16,666 bases of DNA from Conidiobolus incongruus B7586 (taxonomy: Eukaryota > Entomophthoromycota > Entomophthoromycetes > Entomophthorales > Conidiobolaceae), in contig JNEM01008438.1 in assembly GCA_000697335.1 (NCBI GenBank), positions 1 through 16,666 of the forward strand, given 5' to 3'. This document shows positions 1 through 9,532 of the stretch, one piece after another. The stretch's first letter is position 1; each line of letters begins with the position of its first letter. The position numbers were made by a program, and so were the translations under genes. The notes under the pieces were generated by a model. That model saw only the letters and a list, made by a program, of their open reading frames with translations, ran no database searches and was not told the DNA's origin.

Positions 1-3000
1 ACATTCTTCATTTGGTGGTACATTTCAAGTTCCAAAGGAGTCATTGGAGAGTCGAAGTGGACACGGTTCAAGTATTGCATGAGGATAATTTGAGAATCAC
101 GTTTACCTCTGTTACCAGGTCTACTAACTTCCTTAGGAGATCCAACCTTGACAACGACAATGTAGGGTACAGAGTGACCTTCGATTTCATACAGACCAGA
201 GTAAACTTTACCATAGTTCAATTGTTTGGAGCCTTCACCCAAACTTTTGAAAGCGAAAGATTCAGGTTCAAGTTTAGGATCGACACCAAGGACATTCAAC
301 ACAATCCTAGGAGTGGGTAAATCATTACCACTACCGATAATCATACCGTCGGCAATCACGAAAATGAGTTTATGCTTGTCACTATACTTCAGTAAAGCTA
401 AAGACTCCAAAGTTCTGCGAACACTTTCTTCGCCTTCAGTATAACACGGCACCTGTAAAATCACAAACTTGTCATAGTCCTGAGGATCTCTCCTACTACT
501 AAGCTGCAAAGCGGCTAAGAATTTGACAGCGGCGACGGAGAGAGCGATACCTGAGAAGACCAATAACAGAATATCCGTAACTCGACAATTTAGGGTTTCG
601 GATCGGTCGATAGTACCAACGAAGAAAATGTTATTCAAGCAAGTCATCACATTCTTCTTTGTTTGGGCGTCTAGATTCAATTGGTTCCAAGCTTCCGTCA
701 AGTCGCCATTCTTGACATTGAGACGGGGATTGAATTTGAAAATGTCCACAACTTCAACGGGCATCCATTCGGGCTTGGGATCGCGCTCGGTCATATTCAC
801 GTAGATGGACAGGTCGTAAACACGGCCGTTAATCACACCCCAACTTACCTGGTTTTCACGATACAGGTTGAGAATTGAACGGGGGTAGACGACAGTACCG
901 GTGCGGTAAGATTTAAGATAGGGGAGAGCGGTGTTGACGAACCATAGAGGATCAGTGGAAACGACATTACCAGCATATTGGTCAGTATTGTGCACAGCCA
1001 TATTAATGTTAGAAAAATCATGTTGCTCCATATAATTGGGATTGGTATCCCACTTGAATTGGAAACGCTCTGGCACATTCATATTGGGACAATAGATCTC
1101 GGGAGATAGGGGGAACAGCTGGGTAATATCCTTGCCTTCAAGTGGTTCCAGCATGTCGGCATCCACGCCGTTGGGGATCTTGGGCTTACCGTGGCGATAT
1201 TTGGCCAATTTGACCAAATCATAGGCACTGCCGTACATGAAAGCCATTGCACTCTTACCTCTAGCCGAGCCCAGGTCGTTGTAGCGGTAGGCCACTTCGG
1301 GAGGACAGAAGATCAAACCCAACCCAATATTCAGGAAAAGAATAAGTATCCATGAGAAAAAGATAAGCAAACAAATTGCGACCTTTTCACGCCATGCCAT
1401 CTGAACGTCGGGACGAGTCATTTTTCCGCATCTTGACAAGCATGAACTAGGAATCCACCAAGTCAAAAACCAAGTAAGTCGAACCCAACCCTTTCTGGCC
1501 ATAGTCAATGGCTTGGTCTCAATCTCTTTGGCAGAGTCTCCAGGGAGTGCCTTTGCCTGCGATGGAGGCGACATATCCTTAAGCTCGACATCTTTATTGG
1601 TGTTGAAACCTTGAACGAGAGGCTGTTGATTCTGAGCTTGCTTTTCTCTATAGAGCGAAGCATTGTCGTCATCGTTACCTTCGCCATAATTACCATAACC
1701 ACCAACATTCCTCAAATTGTGACGACCTAAATCTTGACCTTCAAAGTAGCCTGACATATCACCACCGAACTGGCTCTGATTGAACATCCCACGATTGCCT
1801 TCATATCCGGAATAAATCGAGTCATTGTCGTCGTTCCTGGGAAATCCAAAATAGCTCTGCTCAATTCCCTGAGTTTTCTCGTCTCGGATCGCTGTACGCA
1901 AAGAATCTTCCAAATCTTTCCACTTGGGAAAACTAAAAAACACCTTATTATTTCCCAGTACATAGTCGGATCCAGCTGTCAGTCCACTAATGGTTGCGAA
2001 GGCGTCAATTTGGGATTTGGTATCTCGAGATGAATCAAGACCTACCGATCGAGTGACGGGTTCGTAACGCTTGAGGAATTCGTCAAAGGTAAAGGAAACA
2101 CTAAGATCTAAAGCCATATTAGCAGAGAGAGTAGGAAGACACCAGGCTTGGAGCTGAGATACGATGGCATTACGATCCAATTTTTGACCTCCAAAATTAC
2201 CAATTGGATTAATATGGAAAATGGGCCAAACCCGAGTAGTGTCAAGAGTGGCAAATAAATCATTCAAACTATCGTTAATTTGGAACATTCTCGTTGGCAT
2301 AACAGTTTCCGGCTCTGCCTTGGGAGCTGGGCGCTGAATATGCTTTCTACTTGGTTTCCTCATAGGAGTGGACGGTGTTTGAGCTGCAACGATCGCATTA
2401 GGATTACTAGGATGATGCTGAATATTGACTGCTTCGCTCTGGAACAATTCTACGAGGAAAGAATTAGAGCAATGAGTATAGCCTTCAGCATCGGCTTGGA
2501 ACAGCTTAACAAATTGAGTACTAATAGTATCCATATTGTTGTCAATAAATTGATAAAGATGATACTCGACGTTGGAGTCGTAATGAGCAATAGTGAATGA
2601 GTGAGACGCGGGATTAGTCTGGAGATACTCTGGAACATCGCTAAATTTCTTATTCAAAGAATTAAGCAATTGGTCCTCACCACGACGGCTGGGACTCTTG
2701 TGACAGTGACGATCAATTACATGAACCATTCCAGACTCGCCATCATCACCTACTAAAAGTGGGGCAGCAGATGGGAAAGTAGTAACTAAGGTATCTGGCA
2801 ATTGCAATTCATCTTGAATCAACTCCAATCTAAAGCTAGTATCATTGGATAAAAGATAATTCAAGGTGAAGTGTCTGATTCTTTCATTGCTGAAATTACG
2901 GCAGAATTGATCAAGTGAATTGATTTTATGAGGCTCAAAGGCAACTTGATCTAATAAAGAAATATAATTGGCCGCATTTTCTTCGTCACAGAATCTGCTG

Positions 3001-4132
3001 TTAATGGCCTCAATTATCCATACGAATAATAATGAATAAAGGGTGACTGCGAAATGATCCCTTTGTTGGGAAGCACCGGCAGGATCCATTAACACTGTAC
3101 AGAATTCATTACCAACCAATTGAGTCTTAGATGAAAAGATACTACCGAGCTCGTCTGAACCAACACCTAACCAGCCCGCAATTAATTCGAGAGTATCGTG
3201 ATTTTTAACATAGACTTCTTGACCATCTCCGGCGGATTCAAATTCCAAATTACCTAAATGTAAAATAGTAGCCAATAGCTGATTAATTTTAGCTCTAGCT
3301 TTTGACTTGAAGTTAATCGCTTTCAAAGATTCTTGAATATTATATTGATCATATCCTTGACGATAAGATCCAGAATTGGGCAAGTAAGCGAAAGAATCGT
3401 CCAAATAGTAAGCTTCCCTTTCTTCGGGGGATGCATTTTGAAGGAATTGGTAAAAAATTTCAAAATTGCTTTCTTGAGGTGGTACACAGGTGAGACGAGA
3501 TTTTTCAAAATAATAAATTATAGTTTTCACCCCGGAAATTCTACCTCGATTGGAGAATTGTAACTCTTGGTAAAGCCCCGCTCTGGATGACTTGGGATTA
3601 TTAGATGTGCTGCAACTGCTGAATGATTCGATCACATTTAAGAGGTGGATAAGTTGGTCAGGAATCTTTGGAGGCTTCTTTGGATTCAAGGCTAATCTGT
3701 AGAGTTGATTCAAGCACTGGCGATAAGAAAACGATTTCCCAGAATTTCCAGGCCCACTAATTTAGTTAAAACAAGTTAATTCTGAGAAAATGACCCTTGA
3801 TTTACTGAATTAATGACTTACCAGAAAATGATACTTTGATCAGTTCCCAATCTTCTCATATGAAAGTAGGCTTTAGTAGCAATATCGTAAACGTGAGGCT
3901 GAAGGGTGATATGGCCCGATTCGAATGATTTATAGCCATTTTCAGCGTAATGAACACTGATATCGTTAGTGAATAAACCGAGATCTTGGTTAGGATTCAC
4001 TACGACTAAACCATTACTACCAAGATTTGTAAAGGGTTGAGAGTTGTTGAGCCGACTGACCAAATAGTCTGTAAGGGACTGTTCATCTAATTCATGTAAT
4101 AAAGTTAAGTCCCCTTCGTCTTGGTGATTCAT
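1..4132 (-). CDS. Chitin synthase with N-terminal myosin-like motor domain (class V/VII type), 5' part
   Basis: Membrane glycosyltransferase that polymerises UDP-GlcNAc into chitin for the cell wall. Two exons, 4132-3822 and 3756-1, give 1355 residues before the left edge; the frame is open throughout. Seen in order: P-loop GPGNSGKS (105-112), switch I-like NNPKSSRAG (~156-164), ILHLGNLEF (268-276), switch II-like LLDQVAFE (371-378), motor end near KVFF (~708-720), a Gly/Asn/Gln-rich linker (~720-855), membrane segments at ~862-878 and 896-918, cytochrome b5-like regions (from ~921 and WGVINGRVYDLS at 1076-1087), a third membrane segment (~1165-1187), then the catalytic domain with PCYTEGEE (from 1207), IADG (Asp1240) and GNRGKRDSQ (1318-1326). 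The QxxEY, EDR and QRRRW motifs should lie outside the window. The start is the first ATG of the frame, with A at -3. Identification is firm; class V versus VII is less certain. Confidence 0.96.
3757..3821 (-). other. Spliceosomal intron in the chitin synthase gene
   Basis: A 65-bp intron with donor GTAAGT and acceptor TTAG on the minus strand. Without splicing, translation stops at once (TTC TGG TAA). Splicing joins the split Cys104 codon directly to the Walker A motif GPGNSGKS, which fixes both boundaries. Confidence 0.93.
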
Positions 4133-4173
4133 TTTAATATTAAATTCGGATTTAAAATTAAAATCGAAAATAA

Positions 4174-4181
4174 CTTTTATA
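4174..4181 (-). promoter_or_regulatory. Candidate TATA box for the chitin synthase gene
   Basis: TATAAAAG on the minus strand lies 41 bp upstream of the start codon, which would leave a very short 5' leader. A second candidate, TATAAAAT at 4495-4502, sits in a more mixed-composition stretch about 360 bp upstream. In such AT-rich DNA neither can be chosen from sequence alone. Confidence 0.2.
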
Positions 4182-5602
4182 TCTATCTATTTATCAAAAT
4201 AACGAGATAACTATTAATTACTCTGGTATATTATATAATACAAAAACTAGTAACAGCAATATAGGATATCGATGAATAAATATAAGATATTAATTAAGTG
4301 TATGAATTTTGGAACAAATAAGATAATTGAAATTAAAATAAAATTTTAAAATCAATTAAAAGTTGTAAGTGAAATTGAGAGATACAACTTTAATATATAT
4401 ATCTTTAAATAAATTATCAAATATGGTATCAATTAAAAAACAGTTAATAATAATAATAATTCAAAAATATTTACCTTTGTACTACACAACCTGGATTTTA
4501 TACCTCCAATTCATAATTAATCAATTCTTTGGGCGGTTTCATTCTTTCATTTCAAGGCTTATCCATTTGAACGACTATGAAATTCATCTTCCAATTTCAT
4601 TGGTCAATTTCCAAATTTACTCTTTTCATTATAACACTCTTACCTTATTTTCATTCCACTTAATAAACCCTTTTCATTTAAATTAGTATGAATATGTAAT
4701 TAATCTATTCATGATGTAACTTGAGAATAATTTTATAATGTTTTAAATATTTAATAGTTTGTTATTCTAGAATTAATCTGGTTATTTTTAATATAAAGTA
4801 GATTAGCGCAGTTGACTCATTTCACTCTTTCTATATAATGCTCTCCATATTTTATATTTGGTTAATGCAACAATGCTCAATTATTATGAATTGCCGTATA
4901 GCATCAAGATAATTATTAGATTGAATTTAACAGTATGTTTTTAAATTATGCATAATGGATTCAGAACCCAAAAGTCTTTGTATTTTCCAATTTGGATATT
5001 AATATCTTATTCAACTTAAACTCAAAAAATAGATTTAATCGAATTAAATATAAATTATTTACATTTTCTTAGTACATTTGATAAAAGCAAGTCTTCAGAT
5101 TTTGTATTATAGAATATGATCAATTCATCAAAATTGCTAAAGTTATCATCAAGTCTGAATTAAACAATTAGCCTGAGGTAAATTAACATGTGGCTTTTAA
5201 AACTAGAGAATTTTTAAAAGTAACCATATATTAAAATTGTGAAATACTAATAATAAATATATTTAAAGCTATTTCTAACATCAATAATCTCTAAGAGTAC
5301 AATTCAATAATTCTATATTTAATTGGATATGATATCATTTTAAGTAATATTTTAATATAAAGTGTAAAAATAGACTCAAAATAAAATTTAAGTGATAGAA
5401 ATTTTAAGAATATGAATGAATTTAAAAGAAAAATTCTGATGAAGTTAAAATTGTGGAAAGTAAAGGAACACCTGTATAAAAAAATATTGAAACTATTAAA
5501 ACTAGTATTAAGAAATTTGAAGAAGAAAAATTAATCAGATTATTTGTTGAATCCACTTAGAATTATTCTAAAATATAATAGATTTAAATAACGGTGAACC
5601 AT
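4182..5602. other. AT-rich spacer between chitin synthase and tRNA-Leu
   Basis: No gene is supported here. Positions 4470-4690 are pyrimidine-rich on the plus strand and could be promoter or leader of the divergent chitin synthase. A short TAA trinucleotide run lies at about 4445-4460. A 105-codon open frame at 4369-4686 is made of Ile, Leu, Asn and Phe codons expected from AT-rich sequence and resembles no family I know. A possible short protein relic at 5432-5560 is treated in the findings. Confidence 0.6.
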
Positions 5603-5684
5603 GGCAACTTGGCCGAGAGGTCTAAGGCGTCAGGTTTAGGCCCTGATCTGGAAACAGGCGTGGGTTCGAACCCCACAGTTGTCA
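5603..5684 (+). tRNA. tRNA-Leu (anticodon UAG)
   Basis: Complete class II tRNA that decodes CUA leucine codons in cytosolic translation. Acceptor stem GGCAACT pairs with AGTTGTC with one G:U pair. The D stem GCC/GGC carries the usual GG in its loop. The anticodon stem TCAGG/CCTGA is perfect and encloses TTTAGGC, which places TAG at 34-36. A long variable arm with a CTG/CAG stem follows, then T arm GTGGG-TTCGAAC-CCCAC. Discriminator base is A73, as expected for leucine and unlike fungal serine tRNAs. No intron and no encoded CCA. Both internal Pol III promoter boxes are intact. Confidence 0.97.
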
Positions 5685-5689
5685 TTTCA

Positions 5690-5695
5690 TTTTTT
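5690..5695 (+). terminator. RNA polymerase III terminator of tRNA-Leu
   Basis: A run of six T residues starts 6 nt after the last base of the tRNA, the usual Pol III stop signal and distance. Confidence 0.75.
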
Positions 5696-5852
5696 CATAT
5701 TGTTATAATCTTTAACATTTTAATTTCAATCCATTCAAATAATTTAATGGGTAATAGCAATGTTGTTCGGATATTATACTTTCAATTCATAACAATATAC
5801 TTACCCTCTCATCATATATTTTAATATTATCTACAATATAAATAAAACATAT

Positions 5853-6186
5853 TGCAACGCTTCTAGAAAGTAGTCTTGCGATAAAAATCACGTGAATTCG
5901 ATGAAACGGGTCAAAGACGACTAGCGGGATACTTTAGAGGGGTTTTATTAAAATATCAATATGTAGGGCTTGGTCCTGACCAAAGTGATCGTCCAGCAAA
6001 TGTCTGTTCAGTGACTATTCTATACTGTGGTTGATCCTTTGCCAATGTGTTGAAACTCTAACTTCTGTCATAGTCTGAAATTTTCCATTGTGCAAGGATT
6101 ATTCCTGATATTTATAAGTGGATTACATCCGGAATCTTGACGGACGGTTAAAATTGAAAGGCGGGCGGACCTCCCGATCCGCGACA
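5853..6186 (-). mobile_element. Candidate solo LTR (retrotransposon remnant)
   Basis: A 334-bp patch distinctly richer in G+C than its surroundings. It has TG...CA ends with partly inverted termini (TGCAACGC at one end; TGTCGCGG when the other is read on the minus strand) and is flanked on both sides by ATAT, a possible 4-bp target duplication. Read on the minus strand it has LTR-like order: a TATA-like TATAAATA near 6109-6116, then AATAAA near 5944-5949. No coding sequence is present, so it would be a solo LTR. The family cannot be assigned; Ty3/Gypsy is only a guess. It starts about 170 bp past the tRNA gene. The flanking duplication is weak evidence in AT-rich DNA. Confidence 0.35.
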
Positions 6187-6190
6187 ATAT

Positions 6191-6635
6191 GTTGCTATTG
6201 AGAGTCATTATTAATGAATTAATCAATCTAATTGAAAATCTATTAAAATTATATTTTAAACTAATTATACCTTGAATATTTCCAAAGATTTAAAAACTAT
6301 TTGAATCAATTTTCCTTAACGAGTAATATATTTCTTATTCAAGGAAACATATTTTCTAAAAAAAGCTTTGAATTAATTGAACAAGATTTAATAGTTTTAA
6401 TTAAATTAATATAAAAATACATAATATAATTTATTAGTCATTTAATTATTAAAAGTAAATAGTATATCTTGTATAAAAAATTTCACCAATCATTAATTTC
6501 AATCCCAGTAACAATTAAACATTGAATTATTACATTAAAAACGATTAAAAATTTAATACATTTTTATATGAAAATTGATTTTACTTTAATATAAATAGAG
6601 ATTATTGTGACTAAATATCAAAATAGATTTTAAAA
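6191..6635. other. AT-rich spacer upstream of the AMACR pseudogene
   Basis: About 445 bp of strongly AT-rich sequence with no supported gene or RNA. It should contain the old promoter of the racemase gene, but no distinct element stands out from the base composition. Confidence 0.6.
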
Positions 6636-7790
6636 ATGGCGTCTAATAAACTTCCATTACAAGGATTAAAAGTAATTGAATTATCTGGTCTTGTTCCTGC
6701 TCCCTTTTGTGAGATGATATTAAGTAACTGTGATGCAGATGTATTTCACATAAATCCCCACTGAATTCAACGTTCAATCCCTATAACTGACGTGTTGTGC
6801 GGTGGTAAAAGGCTTATTGCAATAAATCTCGGCACTAATGCAGGCAAGGCAGCATTCATCAGACTTATTAAACAGTCAGACATATTGCTAGATCCTTACA
6901 GGTCTAGCACTCTCGAAAAGTTGGGATTCGCACCTGAGAAATTGCTCAAGAAAAATCCTAGATTGATCGTTGCTAGAATTTCAGGATATGGCCAAACTGG
7001 ACACAGAGCCCTTATAGCGGGTCATGGTATTAGCTATATTTCTACTAGTGATATTTTGGAAAAGTTGAGGAAGAAAGATGGGGTACTTTTTCCACCAGTT
7101 ATTCTTTTGGCTGATTTTGTTAATGGTTCCCTACTAGATGCTTTTGGGATTTTGACACTTGACGTAGAGCGTCAAAGATCTGGATTGGGTCAAGTAAATG
7201 ATGTTAGTATGACGGATAGAGCAAAATATTTAGCTTCCTTTGTATTTGTTGCTGAAGTGCAAGGAATGCTATTCTCTGAACCCACAGATAAAGGGACGTT
7301 AGACTCTGGATTACCATTCTACCAAGTTTATCAAACCTCCAAAAATAAATATATGGCATTAGGCGCTGTAGAGCCCAAATTTTATCGGATATTTTTGCAA
7401 AAGCCAAACCTGGACGTCAAAGCTTATAGTGAGGATCAAATGAATGCTGAAACTTGACCAAAAACAATAAGGAAATTCCGCAAAATATTTAAAACCAAAA
7501 CTCAACAAGAATGGGCTTGTATTTTTGAAAAAACAGATGCTTGTTAAACGCCTGTGTTCTCTAGTGATCATGTGAGAAAAATGATATATAGTCCTATCTT
7601 AAGTATTCCCTCCCAAATCCTTTCTAGGGCTCCACCAAGATCCGTTAAGGGCCTACATGATCTTATTGAGCCAGGAACTCATACCATCCGGGCTTTGAAA
7701 GAATTGGTATACTCATCAAATGAAATTAAGAAATTGAATGAGCTCAATATTATTGGTATTCTAGAAAATTATTTTAAATCCAAGTTATAA
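6636..7790 (+). pseudogene. AMACR: Alpha-methylacyl-CoA racemase (CaiB/BaiF CoA-transferase family), interrupted by three in-frame stops
   Basis: The intact family enzyme interconverts (2R)- and (2S)-2-methylacyl-CoA so branched-chain and sterol-derived acyl-CoAs can enter beta-oxidation. From ATG 6636 to TAA 7788 one frame spans 384 codons, matching the ~382 residues of animal AMACR, with no frameshift. It is cut by TGA at codon 43, TGA at 274 and TAA at 304. Retained: N-terminal LKVIELSGLVPAPFC, RGKR-like GGKR, NPRLIVARISGYGQTG, and the catalytic positions His130 (AGH), Asp160 (LADF) and Glu246 (GAVEP), close to His126, Asp156 and Glu241 of the mycobacterial enzyme. The C-terminus is SKL, a classical PTS1. 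No GT-AG intron could remove the first stop. Codon 274 sits where the family has Trp, suggesting TGG to TGA. Decay looks recent. The longest remaining piece (codons 44-273) lacks the N-terminus. Confidence 0.93.
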
Positions 7791-7799
7791 ATTATATGT

Positions 7800-7805
7800 A
7801 ATAAA
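7800..7805 (+). other. Possible polyadenylation signal of the AMACR pseudogene
   Basis: AATAAA begins 10 nt after the final stop of the racemase frame. It would suit a short 3' UTR, but the hexamer is common by chance at this base composition. Confidence 0.3.
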
Positions 7806-7935
7806 GATTTAGCCTGACAATTTTAGAGATGACATCACTAATCCCATAATTTTTAATTGACTTAGTGTAACTAGTATAAATTCTTTGACAGTCCTCCAAT
7901 ATAATAATCGAAATCATCAATTCTCACAAACAATT

Positions 7936-8240
7936 ATGAACCAGTATAGATATCAAGTATTTAACCTATATAAAAGAGTAAGCTACCTTTTAAAATATCA
8001 AATAAATCTCCAAAATTTTAATAACACTGTTAGTTATTATACCTTGGACGTGAATACCCTACAGGATACACTCACTTTCGCAACCAACTACACAAAAGTT
8101 TTTCAAAAAATGCTCAATTGAGCTCAGGTGAAGATATTGAAAAAAAACTCAAATTAGGGGAGTATGTAATCAAGGAGTTAGAAGCTATGTACCATATAAA
8201 TAAATATCGTACTATGAAGAAAAGGTATTATAGTGATTAA
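7936..8240 (+). CDS. ETFRF1: ETFRF1/LYRM5-like LYR-motif protein (electron-transfer flavoprotein regulatory factor)
   Basis: Small mitochondrial-matrix LYR-family protein. The animal homologue binds electron-transfer flavoprotein (ETF) and displaces its FAD, tuning electron flow from acyl-CoA dehydrogenases. Exons 7936-7977 and 8034-8240 encode 82 residues (the human protein has 90). Exon 1 gives MNQYRYQVFNLYKR with the LYK form of the LYR motif at residues 11-13. Exon 2 begins LLYLGREYPTGY and ends GEYVIKELEAMYHINKYR followed by TMKKRYYSD, which lines up with human LLYLGRDYPKGADYF and [27 protein letters not shown]. The alignment runs one-to-one from the second residue across the splice junction, fixing start and intron. 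It lies 145 bp downstream of the AMACR pseudogene on the same strand. The frame is intact and looks functional. Recognition is from memory of the human protein. Confidence 0.93.
7978..8033 (+). other. Spliceosomal intron in the ETFRF1-like gene
   Basis: A 56-bp intron with GTAAGC donor and GTTAG acceptor, falling between codons 14 and 15 (phase 0). Read-through gives 'RVSYLLKYQ' and leaves the conserved frame; splicing restores the family sequence LYKR-LLYLGRE. Confidence 0.92.
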
Positions 8241-8242
8241 TT

Positions 8243-8248
8243 AATAAA
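8243..8248 (+). other. Possible polyadenylation signal of the ETFRF1-like gene
   Basis: AATAAA starts 3 nt after the stop codon. It could act with cleavage shortly downstream, but it is unusually close to the stop and may be chance. Confidence 0.25.
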
Positions 8249-8634
8249 ATATTCTTGATTTACTTTTAAATTTGATATGGTTTATATTTTATTTTAAGAT
8301 ATGTATGATGATTACTAACTTATTCGAGTCATTTTATTTTCGTGTCTACTTATATACCACTCAAGTTTAAATACCATAATCATATTCATAATATTACTAA
8401 GGATGATTAGGAGTTGAATTATAAATTTTTAATCATATGTTTAAAGTATATAAACTAATTATACCACTTTCAAAAAAATTAGATCAGTATGACGAAAAAA
8501 CATACACAATTTTCAACTATAAAAAATTACATCATCATTTTATTAAACACATGTCTACAAGCACTATAAAATTTTATTGTATTGAATTGGATCCATCCTT
8601 AAACGATCTTCAAATTATGAAATAGAATGATGTA
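8249..8634. other. AT-rich spacer between the ETFRF1-like gene and the Tc1-like remnant
   Basis: A 62-codon open frame at 8437-8625 (plus) resembles no family I know and is not called as a gene. Nothing else is supported. Confidence 0.55.
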
Positions 8635-9532
8635 TACAGTTTTACAAAGTAATTATCTTGGTATTTAAATTATCACTTATATTATTTTATAGATTCTCAT
8701 CGTTAAATTCAAGTTTCTTCAATTTCCCCTTAATGGGTGACCTGAAAGACTTGATCAGGTTTAACTCTGGGAAGTAAACTGGTAAGTAAATGCAATAATA
8801 TCCCCAACTCATCATCAATTTTTTCATTTTCTCATTCAAATCTATTATGTCATTATTCATGATCGAATATTTGTGATTAGAATGCTCGTATTGCTCCATA
8901 GTATCAAAAATATTTGAAATAAAATTGAAATGGTTAATAGTACTTTTATATTTGTTTAATTGATAACTAGGTTCAACATATTGATATTGTGGTTAATTCA
9001 GTTGTTGGTCTATTTCGTAATTCAAGTTTGACGATTACATAGGCACTAATAGCGAGAAGAATATTCTTATTCTCACCTTTGACTTAGGAAACATTACAAT
9101 TGTATGCTTGCTAATTCTGGACCATCCAAAGAAAACATTTCATTAAGTTAATATTAAATACCTCCTCATATATAAACGCACAATTCAAAAGATAATATAT
9201 GTCAGATTTGGACTATTCCTAAACCCATTGCTTCCGTCGTTCACGATTTGCTAAACTATTTTCATCAATGCAACTAAAGAGAGCTTGGGCTAATGATATT
9301 TTATAGTCTAATGAAATAGAATTATGCAAAGTTGAAGTTGAAAATGATAGTTATGGATTTTCTTCTATCAACTTTTTTCTAATATCATTAAAAGTCATTA
9401 TAGCCTTTTCATCGACAATTTTGTTTACAAAGTTGATTACATTAATTTTAGTATCATGTCGGTTCGCTAATATAAAGCAAATTTACCAGTTGTTTGACTG
9501 CTATTTGAATATTGGGCTCTGTCCAAAACGTA
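8635..9532 (-). mobile_element. Decayed Tc1/mariner-type DNA transposon with DDE transposase remains
   Basis: Minus-strand fragments follow the order of a DDE_3-type (Tc1/IS630) transposase: a DNA-binding segment with MTFNDIRKKLIEE (~9420-9365), ERRKQWV (~9222-9242), first catalytic strand FIYEEVFNINL (~9176-9145), GENKNILLAISAY (~9085-9045), then IMNNDIID (~8861-8838) and YLPVYFPELNLIKSF (~8785-8740). All three catalytic acids appear replaced: Tyr where FIDE is usual, Asn in IMNN, Lys in LNLIK. Several stops and frame changes separate the pieces, so it is inactive. Ends carry related sequence: TACAGTTTTACAAAG at 8635-8649 and, on the opposite strand, TACGTTTTGGACAGAG at 9532, consistent with Tc1-like inverted repeats beside TA targets. 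At ~0.9 kb it is shorter than typical Tc1 elements. The identity is firmer than the exact boundaries. Confidence 0.72.

Noticed and set aside
843-848. GTAAGT on the minus strand within the chitin synthase as a second intron donor
   Set aside because: The frame reads straight through with family-like sequence (QVSWGVINGRVYDL), so no intron is needed here.
1-3563. Several plus- and minus-strand open frames of 60-106 codons inside the chitin synthase region
   Set aside because: They are out-of-frame or antisense shadows of the long continuous chitin synthase frame.
4801-4850. tRNA-like A-box phrase TTAGCGCAGTTGAC
   Set aside because: No B box or T arm follows at a suitable distance and no cloverleaf can be drawn.
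6762-7547. Stop-codon reassignment or programmed read-through explaining the stops in AMACR
   Set aside because: Both TGA and TAA occur, no known read-through context is present, TAA ends the other intact genes, and those genes encode Trp with TGG. A pseudogene or null allele is simpler.
8437-8625. 62-codon plus-strand frame as a small gene
   Set aside because: No recognisable motif and no flanking signals; the length is expected by chance at this base composition.
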